This document shows, in pieces, positions 50,875 to 62,073 of a stretch of 64,000 nt of DNA; within the stretch, counting starts at the first letter, position 1, and each line of letters opens with the position of its first letter. Under the pieces are notes generated by a model that was given only the letters and a program-made list of their open reading frames with translations, searched no databases and was not told the origin of the DNA. Origin of the DNA: Lepturacanthus savala (Eukaryota > Chordata > Actinopteri > Scombriformes > Trichiuridae). The stretch covers positions 10,085,934 through 10,149,933 of the forward strand of contig CM060477.1 in the NCBI GenBank assembly GCA_030544235.1. The letters are read 5' to 3'. Made by a program: the position numbers and the translations under genes.

Positions 50875-52310
50875 CAACTTCATCATTCCACCCTTTTTAT
50901 AGCTGGAACATTTCTTCCTGTCATGCTTTTGATACCACAACAATCAAAGACTTGATATAAGCTGATATCATATGCTCGGGTTTTTAATGTCAATCTCAAT
51001 TTTTTTTTGCTATTTAAAGATTTTGTGTTTTTTTGAATACTTGCCCTAGTTTCCTTGACTAATGTCAACCTGTTTTTAACCCCAATACCAACTCTACTTT
51101 TTTTCCTCATCCACTCTCGAGTCCTATCCTATCTCAGATCGCACTGTTAACATGCTATGGTGGAGCATGATTTACATGTTGAAATTGAAGCTGATGTATG
51201 GGACGAGTGTTTTTAGCAGGTTCACTCCTCCTTTATCTCTGGGATGTTACAATGTTAGGTCCTTAAAGCCTGGCTCGGATTACAGGCGTTTTCAAATGCT
51301 AACCGATTTTGAAATCAGGTTGCATCATTGCACATATGGAGAAACTTCACAGATGTTCTTCTCCCTAATCTCATGCAACATGCACACACTACAATGTTGG
51401 AAAATAATGGGGCATCACACTCTTAAGGATCTTATTAAGATTATCGTGACAAAGGGAACAATGCACCACCTCATGTGATCTCACGTGATCTCATGCGACC
51501 GCATGTCGACGCAGGTGTAAAGGTGCAAAATGCAGACTGACATGGCTTCGAGGGATAGCCCTCCATGTTTGCCGTTGCACGGCAACTCCCGTCTGCTTTG
51601 CCAGTTCAAAATTTCTCATTTACTCCTGTCTCCATGTAGACCTGTCTCTCTCGCTGCATATTGTGGTTCTGCTTGGAAAGTAGTGACGTAACCGTTCCGA
51701 TTTTAACTCCTAAATGTCAAACATGTTTGAAATGACTCGGATGGCTCCAATGAGTCTGTGAGTGGTTCTGGAGGTTTGATCTGTAAATCCCTCGCATCGC
51801 TACATAATCTGGGTCGAACATGGGTTCTGTTACCAGAGTTCTCCTCTGATCGTCAGGAACGGTAAATGAGGGATAACTGGTCCCAAAATTCCTGAAGTCT
51901 GAGCCCAGCTTAAAGTCAGACTATCAGGAATGTATGAGGATGTTTGTAGTAGATATTCAATCTCCAGCTATTTAGATCCAATTATTCAATACAATCTTAC
52001 AAATTATCTCGGTCTGTCAAACCATCTGCAACTGCTGCCTTATTCAAAGTCACTTCTGCAATGTCATATTATATGAAAAACCACATAACTTCAGATAGAT
52101 ATGAATTCAGGCAATATCTTGGCCTCCAGACTCTCTCCTTGCCCCACTAGCAAATTCATCATTCCACCCGTCTTTAATAGCTGGAACATTTCTTCCTGTC
52201 ATGCTTGTGATACCACAACAATCAAAGACTGATATGCTGATATCATATGCTTATCTCAACAACTCTCACATACGTTTTTTAATGTCAATATTGGTTTAAT
52301 CATAAATCTT
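50875..52310. repeat. Local direct duplication, about 130 bases, two copies 1.27 kb apart
   Basis: Positions 50880-51005 and 52156-52285 share TTCATCATTCCACCC, TAGCTGGAACATTTCTTCCT, GATACCACAACAATCAAAGA and GCTGATATCATATGCT, with small indels. They flank low-similarity DNA that may be L1 3' sequence. Between them (51011-52155) I recognise no gene; a 108-residue frame at 51152-51478 may be a decayed LINE piece. Confidence 0.7.
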
Positions 52311-52679
52311 TTTTCTAGTTGCCTGATTCTTGCTCTTTTTTTTTGCATTTGCTGATAAACTTACTTTACGACCAGACTGACAAACTCCCAGACCTTCCTC
52401 AATATATCTAATTTATTAAAATGATTCACTTTATGTTTTATTGTTGCATACTACACACATAAGTGAATGCCTACACACGCTTAGATATTTACTTTTACTT
52501 TTGCCACGTAACTATGTCTTTTTTTTGTCTTGATCTTTTAAGAAGGTAAAGCCTCATTTGAAACTGTATCCTACTGTTATCTGGCTGTTTTCTTACCCAG
52601 AAAAAAATAGAGTTTTGAAAAATAAAATCGTAAAACCCGAGAGCTTTTCAGTGACAATGCAGAAATTTACTACAAGCTG

Positions 52680-52930
52680 CCACTTTCAATAATCCTTACC
52701 AAATCCATGCCTGAATTTAAATCTTTTCTAAAAACCTCCCTTTTATAAACCTGACATGTTTCTTCCTACACAACCATAAGTCTGTCTGAGTTGTTAATTT
52801 ACAGTAGCTTTTTTTTTCTATCAGGTTTTCTTATTTTATCTTTTTTTTTCTTGTATATTAAAATTTGTGCGGCTGTAAAGCACTTTGTCATGCTTTAGTA
52901 AAATCATGCATAAATGCGGTTATTATGTTA
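52680..52930 (+). mobile_element. LINE 3' end fragment
   Basis: Text such as AAATCTTTTCTAAAAACCTCC and GGCTGTAAAGCACTTTGTCA is characteristic of the conserved 3' part of fish non-LTR elements (Rex/L2-like), where a GTAAAGCACTTTG block precedes the tail. The end itself is diverged. Confidence 0.55.
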
Positions 52931-53605
52931 ATTCTATTCATGTAATTGTCTTCGGATTTGTTTGCATTAAAGAAAACGTTTAGAAATTGCTTAGTATTAT
53001 AATGTTCAGGAAAATATCATAGTCAGCACTTGTATTGAGGGTTGGACAACTTCATGTATAATCCTTACATTGTATCATTGATATTGATTTTTCAGTACCT
53101 CATCATCATAGTCGTCATCTATTTGTATTACGTATGTAGTAATTGATACATGTTGATCGATGACTCGCTGAATGTGACCCTTTGTGTGAGTCACTGAGCA
53201 CAAACCTTGTTATATTTAGTCTTTATCCTGGAAACATATTGTATTTGATGTGCATTAAACGTGCATGAATATGCGTTAAAGTACTTAAAGTATTGATGTT
53301 AATTTTCTATGTCATATTTGAAAAATTAATAAAATAAAAGCACACCACACTCTAATGAACAGCGAGTTTATTTTTAATACTTATTAAACAGCCTTGTGCT
53401 TTATTCTTAGCCACGATGCAGAATATATCTACCAGAATATGCCGTTATAATCATGTATATCACAGTGAGTCATTTATAGCCACACAGTGAGTCATCTATC
53501 ACTCTGTATTAGTTACTCCACTTTTCCCACTCTCCCTCTCTTTTTCTGTTTATTGTATTACAGAGCACGCCCAGTCACAGTGTGACTCAACCAAACCAGA
53601 GATAC

Positions 53606-53607
<2 letters not shown>
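52931..53607. other. Intergenic, nothing recognised
   Basis: AT-rich sequence; a short direct repeat of CACAGTGAGTCAT occurs near 53462 and 53487. Confidence 0.45.

Positions 53608-53664
<57 letters not shown>
53608..53664. repeat. (CTG)19 trinucleotide repeat
   Basis: Nineteen uninterrupted CTG units. The poly-Cys and poly-Ser frames over it are artefacts; there is no sign that it lies in an exon. Confidence 0.97.
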
Positions 53665-53666
<2 letters not shown>

Positions 53667-54050
53667 ACCGGACACCACCACCAGGTCAAAGCTCAAAGTT
53701 ACAGGGCAACACTTTATTTCAACATGCTCCCCCATTTGTAGCATTCATAAGCAATATATATGTGTTATTACATGCTTATTACACATTACAATATAGTTTT
53801 TGGAACATTTTTTCAGATTCATTAGTGTATTTGTCAACAACTAACTGCTCATATAAATGTTACTGTGTATTAATAGTTAGTCATTGCTTGACCACACGGC
53901 TATCATCACTGTCTTAATGATGTACGATGGTCCTAACAGTTTGATATAAAGCCTTTATTAACTGTTTATATGGAAAAAGGTGATCATGTTTGTAAATGTA
54001 GTAATTTATAGGCAGCATGTATGACTACATCTGTTATATTAATAGTTTAT
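53665..54050. other. Intergenic, nothing recognised
   Basis: AT-rich sequence without supported features. Confidence 0.45.
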
Positions 54051-54368
54051 ATAAAGCTGTGGTGTGGGACTTCTGTCTCCCTCTGGTGGCGGGACAAGTA
54101 ATTACACACAGTTTAAAAAAAAAAAAGAGTTATGCTTGCAGCTATAAAACTGTGCATTATTCTTTATAGAATCGCACAGAGGTGATGCATTTTACTGTCA
54201 GGATTTCAACCAGTAGGGAGGATCTCCACTGACACAAGATGTAAAGAAACACAGAGATATTTACCTGCTGGTGATAGATTTTATCAGCGCTGTGTGAACT
54301 CCTTTGGCAAAGGCTTGAATGGACTGGATCATTCATTTATATGTAAAAGTTCCACATGGTGGCTTTAT
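54051..54368. mobile_element. Two-copy MITE family, copy 2
   Basis: Termini ATAAAGCTGTGGTGTGGGAC on the left and ATAAAGCCACCATGTGGAAC read inward from the right form inverted repeats. The body shares CTCCCTCTGGTGG, AAGTAATTACACA, TTTACCTGCTGGTGATAG and TTCATTTATATGTAAA with copy 1 at 34.6 kb. No coding sequence. Confidence 0.7.
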
Positions 54369-55243
54369 TAATATTACTTAATATTATCTTAATTGTAGCA
54401 TATTGATGAAGTGGTTAATATACTGCTTGTAGATCTTAAATAGTGTGTGTTAAAGAATAAAGTGTTAACAGACACAGTATATATACAAAATACAATTATT
54501 TTAAATTATGTTTCGGGGTGGAATTAAACTGCGACCGCAACTTGTTTGTTCTAGTATGGACAAGAAAAAAATTCAATAAGCGAAACAATTTATAAACTCT
54601 GCTGCCATGGAGGAATGTACATTGACAATTGATTCAAGATTTGTGGAAAAGTGGATAAAACTGCTCCTAATTAGCATAATATTGTAATAAACACTAAGTC
54701 CAATCCAAACATTTATACAACCACAGATGTTGAGAACCACAGCAGGAGCCAACATAAACTGTATCGTACACAAAGTAGTGTTAAAGGACACTGTCATCAC
54801 TCGGTGCCGGAGATATACGCTCATAGTGCCCGTGACTGTTTGTGGCCCAGGCAACATCTGTTTATTCACATTCTTTCATATGGAATGAGAAATTTTGTCT
54901 TAGGCGTAGCTGGCAGCCGGCCCGACATGCAACTTCAAATAAAAAACATCCACAAGAAGTCAGAAACAATGCCTATGTCTTCATATCAGGATTTCTTAGG
55001 TTGGCCTATAAAATAGAAACTGACATAAAGGTTTTCAACCACTGTCATTTCATAAAAAAAAAAAAAGTTACTGTGGGACATTTGAGAGTTGACTTGCAAG
55101 AGTTTATGTTCAGTCTAGATGGAAAAACTATGTACGGGAGGTCAAACGTGTTGCATGTACTGTACATGAAATGAGTTTACTTTCAATGTGTATTGAATAA
55201 TAAAATGATTTAAAGCTGCAATCTGTTTTATTATCTGTTAAGA
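54369..55243. other. Intergenic, nothing recognised
   Basis: Open frames at 54573-54869 (minus) and 54842-55174 (plus) have no recognisable domains. No repeat is delimited. Confidence 0.4.
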
Positions 55244-55690
55244 CACTGGTTTTCAAAGTGGGGTCCGGGGACCTCCAGGGGTCCTTGAAGAGGTGCCAGG
55301 GGGTCCCCGGAAAAAATTTGTATAGAGGACTGCCATAATTCAAAATAATAAATAAAGTTATTTAATTCAGTAGATTTTTGTCTCTTTGTGTATCATGTTC
55401 CCTTTGCACATGAATATATTGAATTTTTTACTTTGCATTTTATATATTGAGGTGTAAATGAATGGGTCGTGTGAATAAATATAGATTAGATATAAGATTA
55501 ATAAATTAAATAAATGTGAAAATAATACCAATATCATTTATTCTTGATTATGGCAGTATCAGTCCTCCATAAATTTGGGGTTTCTGACACTTTCTTTTAT
55601 ATGACATCTTAAAGCACAAATCTTATGATATGGGGTCTGTGGTTTTGTGAGTTTAAGGGTCCTTGATGTGAAAACGTTAGAGAACCAGTG
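55244..55690. mobile_element. hAT-like non-autonomous element
   Basis: The left end CACTGGTTTTCAAAGTGGGG and the right end AGAACCAGTG are inverted repeats of the hAT type seen widely in fish (the GGGGTCCGGGGACC text follows the left end). The flanks GTTAAGAC (left) and GTTTAGAG (right) match at 6 of 8 positions, which suits an old 8-base target duplication. No transposase is visible. Confidence 0.65.
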
Positions 55691-55694
55691 GTTT

Positions 55695-56307
55695 AGAGAC
55701 TCGTTTTATCACATACTATTTTTTTTCTTCAACCAGTTTCTGTTGAGGTGTACAGCCAATAGGATGATGAGCAGCAGCCCACCTGTGGGTCAGTCGTAGC
55801 CCAACACAACTGTATTTGAAATTCTAGCGGCGATCCAAATGTTTCCATAGATACCAAATATGTCAGGCTGAAGTACGGGGAAAAGCGTCTTAAATTATAC
55901 AGACAGGACATCTAGAACATTCTGCAACAGGATGATACACCATTTATATATTTTCCACCTCTATATGCATGATGTTGAAGAGACGGACGAGAAAAATAAG
56001 GGTGATAAATGAACTACAAAGTTACTTCCAGGAGGGTAAAAGGGGATAAAGCGATGTTAAAGGGTTGACTACATCATCCATATTGAGATAATTATCACAT
56101 TTTGTACAGATCAGACACCTCTAACATATAGTGCATTTATACCTCCCCCATCTGTTAAATCACATTTCAACTGCACAAAATCCGAGACTCTGTTCTCATG
56201 CCATAATGTATGAAGGTCATTCATCTTCGATAAGATGTCAGTTTCTGGGAAAGAAGCCCCAATGTTTCTTTAAGTTCTGTGAATGTTATTACCATGATAT
56301 TACCTAC
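55695..56307. other. Intergenic; downstream of the broken coding-like exon
   Basis: If the minus-strand exon at 56308-56620 belongs to a gene, its next exon would lie here or further left. I see a minus-strand open frame at 55729-55911 but no convincing continuation. Confidence 0.35.
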
Positions 56308-56620
56308 CGGTAAGATATAGTCTCAGTTTATTAATTGTGGTTTCATGATCGCCTAACTTCTCCGAGGTTCTGTAAATGTCAGGGGTGACATTTCCACCAA
56401 TGGAATCCTCCGGCCTGCCCTCAGCATCCCACAGCAGAAACGTAACACCGGTGTGTGCGCTTCTCCACTTTTTCGAACGACGCTGCTTCTCAGCTTCGTC
56501 TCCCTCTCGATATGAATCTCTCAGCTCATCCGCCTCAAGGTTCAGCGGGTTGCACTTCACAACGATGTCTCATGAGTTGGATTTCTGTCACGTACGCTGT
56601 TCGTGCACGAGCGCGGTCAT
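56308..56620 (-). pseudogene. Coding-like exon of unrecognised protein, apparently broken
   Basis: From 56569 down to 56308 the minus strand is open and looks like real coding sequence: GC-richer than its surroundings, charged, and with motifs such as KCNPLNLEADELRDSY, KKWRSAHTGVTFLLW and GRPEDSIGGNVTPDIY. It ends at a good donor (CCG|GTAGGTAA). In the same frame upstream lie two TGA codons (56588-56590, 56570-56572) and then an ATG at 56620 (MTALVHEQRT). The 27 bases between CAGC and ACATCG begin GT, end AG and contain both stops, but are far too short for a normal intron. I do not recognise the protein. It may be a decayed gene, or an internal exon whose true acceptor I misplace. Confidence 0.4.
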
Positions 56621-57550
56621 CCTCTCAAGACTTCTCCTTCTCGGAACAGGTGGTTTTTATTTTATCCGGCGTTTTCACCCACAGGACTGCAGCTGACTGG
56701 ATGTGTTTTAGTTGTTGTGCAACGCGCTGTTGTGCATGACATACCCGAGGAAAGCAGCCACGGCTGAGATACATGAACTGGCGAGTTTGGCCGCAAAAGA
56801 GTCGCACCAATCAGACCAGAAGATTTAAATCAGAGATAATGTCCATGCCAATCTTTTGTTGAACGGAGATGAATGGACTTCGGGAACCTGCCTGGGTGCT
56901 TTTAGCCTTAATCTTTCTTTCAGATGTGTCTCAGGAGAAGGTGCGGCGAGATGTACGTAGTGTGTGTGTGTAACACCTGCTCTCGTTTGCCAAAGAGAAC
57001 TCAGATTGAAACTCCCGATGCCTCTTCCTTTCAGAGTCGATCAACCCCTCTGACTATCATGGAGCGGCCTCCTACACATGAAATGGAGCCCTGACAAATC
57101 TCCACACGCCCACACTCCACCGCTGTCACTACCTCCACCGACGCAACACCCATTCCTCTTCCTTCCCTTCTTTTGAGATAACTTTTTTTTTTCTCCCCCT
57201 CTTCTCTATAACTGCAATCCAATCAGTCATGTCTACACCTAATGGATCCTGACAGATTAATGCAGGAAAAGCATACCAGCATTTTTTAACCACATCTGGG
57301 AAAACAAATAAAGATTGATATGAGATTTTTAAAAAAAGCTGCAGTCAGTTTATATAGGTAAGGCAAGACGTCCCGTCAACTCCCTGCTGATAAAAAAGTA
57401 AAAAATGTTGTGCGAGCTCTGGTGGGTGGGTGAGGGGGTTCCAAAGAACAGATCTTATGGAGAGCAGCGCCTTTCTAAAGTCGTTTAGTCCATACTGCCC
57501 TCTAGTGGTGAACTGACATCTCATTATACAGTATGTTCCACTGCTGAATT
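56621..57550. other. Upstream flank of the coding-like exon; nothing further recognised
   Basis: A minus-strand open frame at 56625-56810 could be leader sequence. No transposon or conserved RNA is identified. Confidence 0.35.
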
Positions 57551-57842
57551 ATACACTACTATTCAAAAGTTAGGGGGCACTTAATAATGTCCTTATTTTT
57601 GGAAGAAAGTCACTTTTTTTTTTCGATGTAGATAACTTTAAACTAATCAGAAGTACACTCTATACATCGCTAATGTGGTAAATGACTATTCTAGCTGCAA
57701 ATGTCATATGCCATAGGTGTATAGAGGCCCATTTCCAGCAACTATCAGTCCAGTGTTCTAATGGTACAATGTGTATACAACGAACAGTTGTATACAACAC
57801 TAAATTGTCTGGGTGACCGCTAACTTTTGAACGGTAGTGTAT
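57551..57842. mobile_element. Tc1-type MITE
   Basis: The left end ACACTACTATTCAAAAGTTA and the right end (reverse complement ACACTACCGTTCAAAAGTTA) are inverted repeats typical of a well-known fish Tc1 family. They match at 27 of 30 positions. TA dinucleotides flank both ends. The 290-base interior shares the family's subterminal text (CAGAAGTACACTCTA, AATGACTATTCTAGCTG) but no transposase. Confidence 0.85.
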
Positions 57843-58758
57843 GTTTTACAACGTCGAGGCTTCGGTGTGTCACTACATACAAAACAGTAAATGTCCTTTA
57901 GTGCCTATTTCAATTAAATCTGGTTGAGCGAATCTCAGAGGACCGAGAGCCGAGTGCCGAATGCCTGGTAATGACGGGATGGAGCCCCCACAGAGTCCAG
58001 GAGAGATTAGGAAAACTGGTGTAAAAGGGTTCGAAACACGCAGTAAAACTTTATCCCCGTGTCGGGCAGGACTGACAGGTCACAAGACGCAATTACCCCC
58101 ACGCAACCACTCTAAACGACCCCCCGTCCCACACACGCACAGTTGAGAGCGGGAGCTGTGTGGGAGCTGTCAGACATGTTTAACCGACCCCGGGATGCAA
58201 ATAAAGCCAGTTAGGCAAGCGTGATGTTACTCTATCCGGCTGCAGCTCGTAGTAGCCTGCTTACGCTTGCGGAATAATGCGCTTTCCTGTCAAGACATAA
58301 ACTTGAAAGGACATCGGACTTTAGATTTCAGTGCCGTTTCTGTGAAATGATATTAATGCTGCAGGAATTTAACATGAACGGTTCCGCCTTCCCCTGGTGT
58401 GTTAGGGTGAACCGAAGCGCTGCAACGTTCTCAGGACTTGAGAATCAACAGTCATGCAAAGGTCTTTTTCAAAAAAATGCTTTATCTTTTGCCAGTGTGT
58501 GCATTTCAACACTTTTGAAACAAGATTAAATACAAAACAGTAACCGTCCTTTGGTCCTCGTAAATCACGCCGTGCGTCCAGCAGCACCTGTCAACAGTCA
58601 TTCCAGTCCTACAGAGGATGTTGATGAACAATCCCCCCCTTTTTTTTTTCTTCTTAACAGCGACCGCAAGGAGTCAGCCTTCCGTTTTCCGAAAATTCTG
58701 GAGACACGGACTCTTAATTCCTCCAAGTGAAGCCCATTTACGGACATGAGATGAGAGA
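57843..58758. other. tmem18 3' flank and probable 3' UTR
   Basis: This lies downstream of the tmem18 stop codon on the minus strand, so part of it is the 3' UTR. I did not find a canonical AATAAA on the minus strand close to the stop; a GATAAA variant occurs near 58480. The plus-strand frame at 57961-58146 has no similarity. Confidence 0.4.
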
Positions 58759-59162
58759 TCAGTCGTTCTTCTCTCTCTTCTCTCGGCGGGCTTTTCGCTT
58801 GAGCTGGAGCGTCTTCAGCTCAGTCATAGTGGAAAAGGTCCTGTACACCCACACCATCTGTCGGAGAGTAACACACACACAAACACAGGTCTTTTTTTAT
58901 TAGATACCCACAGATATTCAAACAAGTGACGTGATGGGAGAATCCGCAGTAAAAAAAAACAACCTACCACGATGATGACTGTGTTGAGCAGAAGAGGGAT
59001 AGAGAAGACCAAAGATATAAACATGCCCGTGGAATCAAAGTACTGGAAATCAGAAAAGGACCTGCGATAGATGATGAATTGATTATTGTTAATAGCGTTT
59101 CTACATAAAAACGCACACATACACACACACACACAACACACAACACACAACACACAACACAC

Positions 59163-59202
<40 letters not shown>

Positions 59203-61626
59203 AGCAAAAATGTCCTCACAGAAAAGGTTGTTTCTCAATACCTGGTCCTCACAAGTATAGCAAAACTAATACACACACACACACACACACACACGATGGT
59301 CTTACCTCCAGTTCATGGCTGCCAGCTCATTCAAATATTCAGCACTATACACCATGCCGACTGTGGAGAGAGGAAACAACTGCCTGATCACATGCCCTCC
59401 AACAACAGTACAGTTGACAGGATGGATACTCAACTCTTCCAGCTGACAGACAATTTAGGCTCATGACAGATGTATTTTTTACCATCATCTGATAAGCAAC
59501 AATTTCAATTTGCACAATAGAAATGTCAAACATACGCTATTTTCCTATTTGGTCTGAATTTGAACAAAATAAGTAAAAGTTCCCTTTAATATTACGTATA
59601 ATGAATGAGAAGAAACACCATCTTCATTAGTTTTATTACTGCAAAAATGTATGAAATCCACTGAGTCTCTCACAATATCCTTAACTGATTGTGAGTAGTG
59701 TATGTTGAAAGTTAGAAACAATGTCACCCAGTTTAATATTCAGCTGTAAACTGTGCCACTATTGCCGACTATTAAATTATTTGCCAAGTTTTCTCTAAGA
59801 GGAAAACTATTGTGGAAAAACAGACATTTGAAGACGTCACCTAAAACTTTGAGGAACGGTGATCGCCATTTCACACACATGTCCTGGTACAAACAACAAA
59901 TCTGTTAATCAATGAAAATAATCAACAGATGAATCCATAGTTAAAATAATTTAATAGAATTGTTATCTGACTTTTTGAACTCTCAGATACTGGTAGCGGT
60001 TCCATCATCCGACGGGCTCTAGTCAGATGTTATTTTTGATCAACTACACAGACAGATGCTCCTCTCTGTGCATGTCCGAATATCCACGGGCCAGATGTTA
60101 CCAATATCAGACTTTGATCCTGTGAGTAATGCTCCTGAGACACATCTGTTTTCGATGCAATCAGGTTGTAAAGATAACTGACTCGACTGTGAATATTCTG
60201 ACTTAATCAGGTCACGGTTTGTAAAAACAGGGTTTTTTTAAGACCGAAGAACAACCCTGGCCGCTGATAAAAATGAGTCATGGCGAACACGAACTAGTCG
60301 TTGCAGGATATATGGTATGACCCACTTACTCATGAGCAGGAAGTGACAGATCTGGGCTCTGTAATACCTGCAGGTCACTACAGTCAAACTCAGACACACG
60401 ACGTGAAACACCAACAAGCCGATGAGCCAGGGCTCCGACCACTGCACCTGCAGACAGAAACAAACGCACCCGATGAAGCTGGAGGCAGACAGTATCTCAC
60501 AAAAGTCAGTGCACCCCATACATTTTAGTAATTACTTTGATTATATCTTTTCAAATAATTGTAATTTAAATTGTAATCATTTTTTTCCCATCACCGCCTT
60601 AACCGTCTTGGACATGGAGTTCACTCAAGCTTCATGGGTTGCCATGGAAACCTCATCCATTCCTCCATGATGACATCGGGGAGCTGGTGGAGGTTAGACA
60701 CCTCCTCTGCCTGACATTTCAGGATGCCCACAGATGCTCTGTATGGTTTTAGGTCTGGAGACATGTTGGACAGTTCATGACCTTTACCCTCAGTGTCTTT
60801 AGGATGCTAGTGGTCATCTTGGAGGTGTGTTTGGGGTCATTATTATGTTGCATCTTATTGGTCTGCATGGCTATCATCCCAGGAGGAAGCCTCTTCTGAA
60901 GATGATGCTCAAAAAAGCGGTGAAATTTGCTGAAGACAAGCAGACTGAGGACATGGATTACCGGAACCGGGTCCTGTGGTTTGATGAGTGTGGCAGCAAC
61001 CAGGTGAGGACAGGGACAAGTGTGTCTTGCCTATGGTCAAACATGATGGTGAGAGCATCATGGTTTGGGGCTGCATGAGTGCTACCAGCACTGGGACGCT
61101 ACAGTGGACTGTCCTATTGAACCTCTGTGGGAGAGAAGGTGTCTAACCTCCACCAGCTCCATGAGGGGTCCATCATGGAGGGGTCCAAGAGGTTTCCATG
61201 ACAACATGTGAAGCTCTAATGAACTCATTGTCCAAGGCAGTTAAGGCAATGACGGAATAAAATGACACATTGGGCACAATTTTGACATTTTTGTGGGTGT
61301 ACTAACTTTTTATTGCCAGCGTTTTAGACCTTAATGGCATCCTGTTATTTTGAGGGGAGCTGTACACTGACTACTTTACGTTGCATCAAATTGGCATTTC
61401 GTGAGTCTTGTCCCATGAAAAGAAGTAAGATATTTACATAAATGTGAGCTACTGTGTATAATCGCTGCTTGAGCGCTGTTAGCGTGTTGTTAGCTTACTA
61501 GCATCTGGCATTAGTGATTCAAATTGAACTCACCGACATGAGAAAAGTCCATATTGATGTGATTCGTAAATTGCTGAAGCCATCAATCGGGATGGAGCTG
61601 ATGTTCTTCACCTTTTGCTCCGTCAT
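58759..61626 (-). CDS. tmem18: tmem18, transmembrane protein 18 (complete, five coding exons)
   Basis: Coding exons on the minus strand are 61626-61534, 60447-60330, 59360-59306, 59061-58968 and 58857-58759. All junctions have GT/AG sites and join in frame to a 152-residue protein. It carries WSEPWLIGLLVFH (34-46), HFLLMIGMVYSAEYLNELAAMNW (66-88), FQYFDSTGMFISLVFS (94-109) and a basic tail KRKARREKREK (140-150). These match TMEM18 from human to fish along the full length; the N-terminus (MTEQKVKNISSIP) is of the fish type and longer than the 140-residue human protein. TMEM18 is a small membrane protein of the nuclear envelope with a DNA-binding basic tail, and the human locus is associated with body mass. 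Three to four hydrophobic segments are visible (39-56, 67-81, 101-125). Introns are 1086, 969, 244 and 110 bases. Intron 1 holds a fold-back Tc1 element and intron 3 a CA-rich array. The start ATG has a good context (AAGATGA). Confidence 0.97.
59118..59295. repeat. CA-rich arrays in tmem18 intron 3, including an ACACACA heptamer array
   Basis: At about 59123-59166 the CA run is organised as repeated AACACAC heptamers, then becomes pure (CA)n to 59201. A second (AC)n run lies at 59271-59294, ending 11 bases from the exon 3 donor. Both lie inside intron 3, whose 244 bases are largely repeat. Confidence 0.9.
60490..61455. mobile_element. Fold-back Tc1-like element in tmem18 intron 1
   Basis: The left terminus AGTATCTCACAAAAGTCAGT is the end of a common fish Tc1 family. 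Inside, 60858-61078 reads as plus-strand transposase (LIGLHGYHPRRKPLL, DMDYRNRVLWFDE, MVRASWFGAA, all Tc1 blocks). From about 60590 to 60855 the C-terminal part of the same transposase runs in the opposite direction, while 61110-61260 carries it in the forward direction. AGCTGGTGGAGGTTAGACAC at 60680 pairs exactly with its reverse complement near 61140. The right terminus is truncated (ATATTTACATAAATGTGAG, then lost). No intact transposase remains. Confidence 0.8.
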
Positions 61627-61760
61627 CTTCACAAACCCCTGAACTCAGCACCGTCTGTAGCTGTTTAGCTTCGCTGGTGGCTCATGTAAACATGAACGGG
61701 ACTAGAATGCGGAAGCAGCGCTTCCCTCGCCGTAGTGACGTCACCGAGGCAGTTTTTATG
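61627..61760 (-). promoter_or_regulatory. tmem18 5' UTR and core promoter with a CRE
   Basis: The palindrome TGACGTCA at 61736-61743 is a full consensus cAMP-response element, about 110 bases upstream of the start codon. Close to it is a pair of ETS-like sites in opposite orientation (CGGAAG at 61710, CTTCC at 61721). No TATA box is visible, which suits a housekeeping-type promoter. Confidence 0.5.
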
Positions 61761-62026
61761 TATTTCACAATAGTTTTATTTTTTCAGGTTTGCAATAAAG
61801 TTTTTTTTTAAATGGTTTTGTTTTATGATTGTTCATGTCGTTATACATTTAGATTTTTTTTAAAAAAAGCTTTATATTATAAGAACAACAAATAAAAAAA
61901 ACTCAACTTAAACTCAATTATTCATTTTTTATTGATTCATCATTACATTTTTCTGATTGAAATTGATTTGTACAAAAATTATTTTTGGAAGATTAAACTA
62001 TAAAGTCTACCTATCCTTTATGGTCT

Positions 62027-62073
<47 letters not shown>

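Noticed and set aside
60827..61078. 83-residue plus-strand frame as an independent gene
   Set aside because: It is a remnant of Tc1 transposase within the fold-back element, antisense to tmem18.
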